Part shown: positions 59,517 through 64,000 of the stretch, in pieces
How the letters are laid out: every line of letters starts with the position of its first letter
Position numbering within the stretch: position 1 is the first letter of the stretch
Source of the DNA: Gordonia oryzae
GTDB lineage: Bacteria > Actinomycetota > Actinomycetes > Mycobacteriales > Mycobacteriaceae
Length of the DNA stretch: 64,000 nucleotides
Reading direction: 5' to 3'
NCBI RefSeq assembly: GCF_003797185.1
Contig: NZ_RKMH01000015.1
Span: 1 to 64,000 of the forward strand
Program-made: the position numbers and the translations under genes
Notes under the pieces: generated by a model
Told to the model about the DNA's origin: nothing
Seen by the model: the letters and a program-made list of their open reading frames with translations, nothing else
Database searches by the model: none

Positions 59517-60420
59517 TTAGACGGCGTGCCAGTGCGACGCCGCCTCTTCGGCGCACACGCCGTTCAGCGAGCGAACCTCCATCTCGGCCTGGAGATCCGG
59601 GATATGCGCTCCGGCGGCGTGGTCCGTGTGCCGACCATACCGAGCACGAAGGCCGGCGGGATCAAGACGACGCTGGGTTCCCCACGGTGCACCGTGGGTG
59701 TTGAAGCGCTTGTGGTAGAGCGCATCCACGGTGGTCGGCAGACTGGCCGCGGCGGCGATGGTAGACGTCAGGATCACTGGTAAGGCCACGTCCCGGCCGT
59801 TGGCGAGGATGCCGAGCACAATTCCGATGTCAACGAGAGTGATTGTGGCATAGCGTGATACGTGGCCCTGGTCGTCCTCATTGACCTTGCCGTCCGCACG
59901 GACCATGCCGTGCGTGATGACCTTGCCGTGCGTGATGACGCTGGAGTAGATGTCGTGGGTGAAGGGTGCCGAGACGCTTCGCGGTCGAGAAGGTGGAAAA
60001 ACCGCATCAGCGCATGCGGTGGTCCGGCGGTGCCGAGGGCCACTGCTATGCCTCCTGAGAGGTGAAGTTGATCTGCGATTTCACCGACTCGCCGTATTGG
60101 GCGACGGGCGTGAACGCGCGTTACCCGCGATCAGCAGGACGGCCTCGATGAACTGCGCCCAGGCGGTGCCTGGCATTCCGCCCACGAGCACGTAGACGAT
60201 CATCAGGGAGCCGAGCGCGGCGATCACGATCGGTTGCCCGGTCCGCGAGATCACGTCGAGCAGCATGACGACCAGGCCGCCGGCGCGGGCCATCTGCGCC
60301 AACAAGTAGAGCTGGGAGACCGCCGGCGTCGAGACCGCCGCCGCCAGTCGTACCTGGCGGTGCGTGAGGAGGAAGCTCAAGACGTCGACACAATGGGGCG
60401 GAGGGTGTCACCCGGCGAAA
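59517..60420 (-). pseudogene. Decayed sodium:solute symporter (ActP/MctC-like)
   Basis: Separate frames hold fragments in the right order on the minus strand: YLLAQMARAGGLVVMLLD with RTGQPIVIAALGSLMIVYV (60081-60380), then GTAGPPHALMRFFHLLD near 60000, then VSRYATITLVDIGIVLGIL and later KRFNTHGAPWG (59517-59906). The N-terminus and middle segments are missing and frames change. Intact members have about 550 residues. Confidence 0.75.
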
Positions 60421-60515
60421 CCGGTCATTCGTGCGGTGGGCGGTCGGTCGGCCCCGACCAAACGGTCGGAGTCGATCGCCGCGCAACGACATGTTGGTAG
60501 GAGAGGATTGGCCGT

Positions 60516-61457
60516 ATGACGCTTCTGTGGGATCAGCACGCATGTCTGCCGCTGCGGCCCGATGCCGACGTCGGATACCTGCGGCGATACGACCGCAACG
60601 GGCCGACGTATGTGTCGGTCAATGTTGGCTACTCGCCGCAGAGCTTCGACGATTCGTCGTTGCTGCTGCGGCGTTTCCGGGCCGCGATCACCGACCACCC
60701 GGGCCTGGCACTGGCATCGACGCCGTCGGACATCGAGGCCGCGGGCGGGCGGATTGCGGTGGCCTTCGATCTCGAGGACTCCAATCCCCTCGACGGTGAC
60801 CTTGACAACGTTGCCCGGTTCGTCGACCTCGGTGTTCGCACGATGCTCCCGTCGTACAACCACGCCAACCGCGCCGGGTGTGGATGTCTCGATACCGACG
60901 ACACCGGACTGACCGCGTGGGGCCGAGACCTCGTCGCCAAGATGAATTCGGCCGGGATGGTTCCCGACGGTTCGCACTGCTCGGTGCGTACCGGACTGGA
61001 TCTGTGCGAGGTGTCAAACAAGCCCGTCATCTACAGCCATTCGTGCCTGCGCGGTGTGTGGGACCACCCTCGCAACATCACCGACGATCAGGCCCGCGAG
61101 TGCGCCGCGACCGGCGGGGTCGTCGGCATCACCGGTGTCGGGATCTTCCTCGGCCCCAACACCCCGACGCTCGAGGCGATGACCCGTCACCTCGAGTATG
61201 CGGTCGAACTCGTCGGCATCGAGCACGTCGGCGTCAGCACCGATCACTCCTTCGACGCCGAGGACTTCCGGGCCGAGATCCGCGACCATCCCGAGGCGTT
61301 CGACGAGTCGTACACGAGGTGGGGTCCGATCCGCTGGATGACGCCCGAGGTCTTCGTCACCCTGGGAAGTCATCTCGCCCAACGGGGTTGGTCCGCCGAC
61401 AACATCACCGCGGTACTGGGCGGCAACTTTCGGCGGGTCGCCGAGCGCTCGTGGTAA
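60516..61457 (+). CDS. M19 (membrane dipeptidase-like) peptidase
   Basis: The 313-residue barrel has AFDLEDSNPL, GSHCSVRTGLDLCEVS, VIYSHSCLRGVWDHPRN and VGVSTDHSFDAEDF, matching M19. The N-terminal metal site, usually H-x-D, reads HACL, so one zinc ligand is replaced. Activity may differ from dipeptidase. Confidence 0.85.
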   Translation: MTLLWDQHACLPLRPDADVGYLRRYDRNGPTYVSVNVGYSPQSFDDSSLLLRRFRAAITDHPGLALASTPSDIEAAGGRIAVAFDLEDSNPLDGDLDNVARFVDLGVRTMLPSYNHANRAGCGCLDTDDTGLTAWGRDLVAKMNSAGMVPDGSHCSVRTGLDLCEVSNKPVIYSHSCLRGVWDHPRNITDDQARECAATGGVVGITGVGIFLGPNTPTLEAMTRHLEYAVELVGIEHVGVSTDHSFDAEDFRAEIRDHPEAFDESYTRWGPIRWMTPEVFVTLGSHLAQRGWSADNITAVLGGNFRRVAERSW

Positions 61458-61685
61458 GCGACTCGGCACTCACGCCGAGCCGCCGTGTGCGCCCGAGTCT
61501 GATGTCATCGCTCCGTCATGGGTGGGCGTGCCCGGCAGCCTGCGGATCGAGTGCGTCGACGTCTCCGGACCGCAGGAGCACGGGGTCCGTGCCGACATCG
61601 TCGATCTCGATGCAGCCAGCGTCGCCGTGTGCAAGGCAGTGTGCGCGGCACGCTTGGTCGGCGTCGCGACCACCCGCCGGGTCCG

Positions 61686-62107
61686 GGCGGCGACGTCGAC
61701 TTCGACGCCGCGATCGGAGCGTGCGTCTACCTGTCCGGAACGATGATGGACGCCAAGATCGACCACGCGACCTGCGGACAGGCGCCCGCCAGCTATGTGG
61801 TGGTGGCCAAGTCGCCGACCAAGGAGGTCTGCCCGTCCGACGTCGAACAGACCTATTACCTCACCCAGGGCGGCATACAACAGGGTGCGCTGTGCCTAGA
61901 CACCGATTGGGTTGTCGGACAATGCATGACGGTGCCCAGCTTCGGTGACGCCGCGCACGTCCCGTGCAGCTCCACGATTCCGACGCTCGTCGCATTCTTG
62001 CCATACTGCCCGCAGCGACCGACGAGAGCGGCTGCCCGGACGCGACCACGAACTACTACACCTACGATCAGCGGCACAAGGCCGTCTGCGTGGAGAAACT
62101 GAGCTGA
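61686..62107 (+). pseudogene. LppU-like lipoprotein, truncated and frameshifted
   Basis: The first frame reads GGDVDFDAAIGACVYL, then CPSDVEQTYYL and GALCLDTDWVVGQC. The last part, ATDESGCPDATTNYYTYDQ with KAVCVEKLS, is in another frame after about 61985. The cysteine pattern matches LppU-like proteins. The signal peptide region is absent; upstream, 61520-61680, is an unrelated coding-like fragment. Confidence 0.65.
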
Positions 62108-62116
62108 GAGTTCGGC

Positions 62117-62380
62117 GCCGACAGCGCCTGCCAGCGCGCCGACGGCGCCTGCCAGCGCGCCGACAGCGCCTGCCAGCATGCCGACAGCGCCTGCCAGCGC
62201 GCCGACAGCGCCTGTCGGCATGCCGACAGCGCCTGCCGGCATGCCGACAGCGCCTGCCAGCATGCCGACAGCGCCTGCCGGCATGCCGACAGCGCCCAAC
62301 AAAGCCCTCTTACGGCGTTGGTGAGCGCTGTCGGCGCTGAACTGGGCGCTGTCGGCGCTGAACTGGGCGCCGTCGGCGGT
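62117..62380. repeat. Convergent 21-bp repeat array
   Basis: Nine units start at 62117, 62138, 62159, 62180, 62201, 62222, 62243, 62264 and 62285, each with core GCCGACAGCGCC. Three more in opposite orientation have GTCGGC at 62330, 62351 and 62372. The period is exactly 21 bp throughout. It fills the gap between two convergent genes and could fold into long hairpins. Confidence 0.85.
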
Positions 62381-62397
62381 AGGGGGGTGCCGCCCCG

Positions 62398-63999
62398 TCA
62401 GCTCTGATCGCGCAATTCCCGCCGCAGGATCTTGCCGGTGACGGTCTTGGGGAGGTCCCCGACCACCTCCACCGAGCGCGGGTACTTGTAGGCGGCCAAT
62501 TGTTCCTTACAGAAGGCGATCAGTTCGTCGGGATCGACGGACTGTCCCTCCCGCAGGGACACATAGGCTTTCACCGTTTCGCCGCGATAGTCGTCGGGTA
62601 CGCCGACCACCGCTGCCTCTCGCACGGCCGGATGGGTGTACAGCACGTCCTCGACCTCGCGGGGCCACACCTTGTAGCCCGAGGCGTTGATCATGTCCTT
62701 CTTGCGGTCGACGAGGTAGAACCATCCGTCGGCATCCATGAAGCCGACGTCACCGGTATGCAGGGCGCCACCGGGGATCGATTTCTCGGTGGCCTCTGGC
62801 TTGTTCCAGTATCCGGCCACCACCTGTGGGCCCGACGTCACGAGCTCGCCGACCTCGCCGACAGCGACGTCGTTGCCTCCCTCGTCGACGACGCGCACCA
62901 CCGTGTTGAACACCGGCACACCTACTGACAACGCCCCCGACGCGGGATCGACCGGCGCCCGAACATTCAGCGGTACGGCGTGCGACGGCGAGTTGGTCTC
63001 GGTGAGTCCGTAGATGTTGTGGATGTAGGCACCGAAGACCTGCTCGAGCCGATCGCCCATCGCCGGGGCGATGGGCGCGCCACCGGAGTACAGGATGCGC
63101 AAACTCTCGAAGTCGTCGGCGCTCGCGCCCGGTGCCGACGCGAGCGCGTTGAACGCGGTGATCGCGGCGACGGTGAACACCGGACGGTGTTCGCGGATGG
63201 CGTCGAGCATGACCGACGGCTCGAAGCGATGTGCCAGGATCAGCGGTGAGCGGGCGATCATCGCGAACATGATGTGACCGACCAGTCCGGTGATGTGGAA
63301 CAGCGGCGCGATGCCAAGGATGCCTTCGCCGGGTTTCAGTCCGGTCCAGTCCCGATAGGTTTGCGCGTTGAATGCCAGATTGCCATGAGTGTTCATGGCG
63401 CCCTTGGGGTTACCGGTGGTCCCGGAGGTGTAGGCGAGGACGGCCAGATGATCGGGGCCGGGAGAGTCCTCGGGGAGATCGCCACCGACGACGTCGTCGA
63501 TGATGGTTACCAGATCGAGAGTCCCCTCGGGTCGGGTGCGTTCGAGCTCGGCGAACAACCGGGGATCGCTGCGCGTCTGGAAATCCAACGCGGAGCACGT
63601 GATCACCGTGTGAACCGACGTCGCCCCCGACTCGATGACTCCCTTGGCGACACCGGTGTAGAGATCGTCGAGGGTGAGTAGCGCCACGGCGCCGGAATCG
63701 GTGAGCAGGTAGGTGAGCTCGCGAGTCTTGTTCATCGGGTTGATCGCCACGGCGGCTCCGCCGGCCCGCCATGCGGCCAGCAGGCCGATCACGAACGCCG
63801 GGTTGTTCTGGACGTACAGGCCGAGTCGGTCTCCATCGCTAAAACCATGCTCGCGCAATGTTATCGCCAGGGCACGCGAGGCGCGATCGACCTCGGCGAA
63901 GGTTAACGACTGATCGAAGTAGATCAGGAAGACGTCGTCGGGATTCTCGGCAACGGCAGCGTCGAACAACGCCAGGCCCGACACGTACTCCGTCGTGAT
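62398..63999 (-). CDS. Acyl-CoA synthetase (AMP-dependent), 5' end possibly outside the window
   Basis: The frame is open to the right edge (ITTEYVSGLALFD), so the true start may lie just outside; GTG 63984 would give 528 residues. The enzyme has the AMP motif YTSGTTGNPKGAM, YGLTETN, TGDVGFMDADGWFYLVDRKK and a final KTVTGKILRRELR. It activates a carboxylic acid as its CoA ester. The C-terminus faces the repeat array. Confidence 0.9.
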   Translation of the reverse strand: MTTEYVSGLALFDAAVAENPDDVFLIYFDQSLTFAEVDRASRALAITLREHGFSDGDRLGLYVQNNPAFVIGLLAAWRAGGAAVAINPMNKTRELTYLLTDSGAVALLTLDDLYTGVAKGVIESGATSVHTVITCSALDFQTRSDPRLFAELERTRPEGTLDLVTIIDDVVGGDLPEDSPGPDHLAVLAYTSGTTGNPKGAMNTHGNLAFNAQTYRDWTGLKPGEGILGIAPLFHITGLVGHIMFAMIARSPLILAHRFEPSVMLDAIREHRPVFTVAAITAFNALASAPGASADDFESLRILYSGGAPIAPAMGDRLEQVFGAYIHNIYGLTETNSPSHAVPLNVRAPVDPASGALSVGVPVFNTVVRVVDEGGNDVAVGEVGELVTSGPQVVAGYWNKPEATEKSIPGGALHTGDVGFMDADGWFYLVDRKKDMINASGYKVWPREVEDVLYTHPAVREAAVVGVPDDYRGETVKAYVSLREGQSVDPDELIAFCKEQLAAYKYPRSVEVVGDLPKTVTGKILRRELRDQS

Positions 64000-64000
64000 G

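Noticed and set aside
61856..62302. Minus-strand frame encoding a long Gly-Ala-Val-Met repeat protein
   Set aside because: The frame exists only because the 21-bp period keeps it open; its other part is antisense to the LppU-like remnant.
62117..62380. CRISPR array
   Set aside because: Units are directly adjacent with no unique spacers, and no cas gene is nearby.

Overview
The window is high-GC DNA with tightly packed, often overlapping genes and a strong preference for G or C at third codon positions. It fits an actinobacterium of the order Mycobacteriales. Supporting signs are ergothioneine genes, dTDP-rhamnose genes, mycobacterial-type lipoproteins and a block whose gene order matches Mycobacterium tuberculosis Rv0422c-Rv0438c (thiD, thiC, GNAT, def, DUF3263, LytR_C protein, sodC, YbdK ligase, AAA ATPase, pssA, psd, moeA). 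Gordonia or a close relative is my best guess, but the genus is an inference.

Layout. 1-870: the end of an integrated element (tyrosine recombinase remnant) beside a tRNA-Thr gene. 935-3262: secreted lipase, two decayed genes, and a pterin dehydratase-VOC fusion. 3404-9731: malic enzyme (apparent frameshift), GntR regulator, two MFS transporters, a MarR regulator and galE. 9787-14273: a small terminal-inverted-repeat element, two unassigned or hydrolase genes, and the dTDP-rhamnose genes rfbB/rfbA/rfbC. 14290-18437: an M1 peptidase, membrane proteins and a decayed gene. 18516-22315: egtB-egtD, a flavin-dependent monooxygenase and a small membrane protein. 22385-25678: a HAD remnant, thiD-thiC and a TPP riboswitch. 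25915-32353: GNAT proteins, a membrane-anchored guanyl-type RNase with a barstar-type inhibitor, def, a LytR_C protein, sodC and a YbdK ligase. 32447-39017: a complete overlapping Mrp Na+/H+ antiporter operon. 39165-44280: small envelope proteins, an aldehyde dehydrogenase, the second copy of the small element, and a CDC48-like AAA ATPase. 44277-48014: pssA, psd and moeA. 48095-64000: HAD phosphatase, SRPBCC and DUF350 proteins, an MFS-FadE-FadE operon with a divergent TetR, a secreted esterase, an amidase, a PQQ-like membrane protein, a HIT protein, a decayed sodium-solute symporter, a dipeptidase, a decayed LppU-like lipoprotein, a 21-bp repeat array and an acyl-CoA synthetase.

How genes work together. 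Psd, PssA and the AAA ATPase are translationally coupled, linking phosphatidylserine/phosphatidylethanolamine synthesis to a protein-remodelling ATPase. The Mrp genes overlap end to end and form one transporter. RfbA and RfbC overlap and, with divergent RfbB and nearby GalE, supply sugar nucleotides for the cell wall. EgtB and EgtD overlap, but no egtC lies between them. The RNase and its barstar-like partner look like a toxin-immunity pair.

The most unusual features are two copies of a ~160-bp element with perfect or near-perfect terminal inverted repeats, one inserted exactly at a stop codon, and a 21-bp repeat family seen both as an intergenic convergent array and inside the AAA ATPase gene. 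At least six decayed or frameshifted genes are also present.
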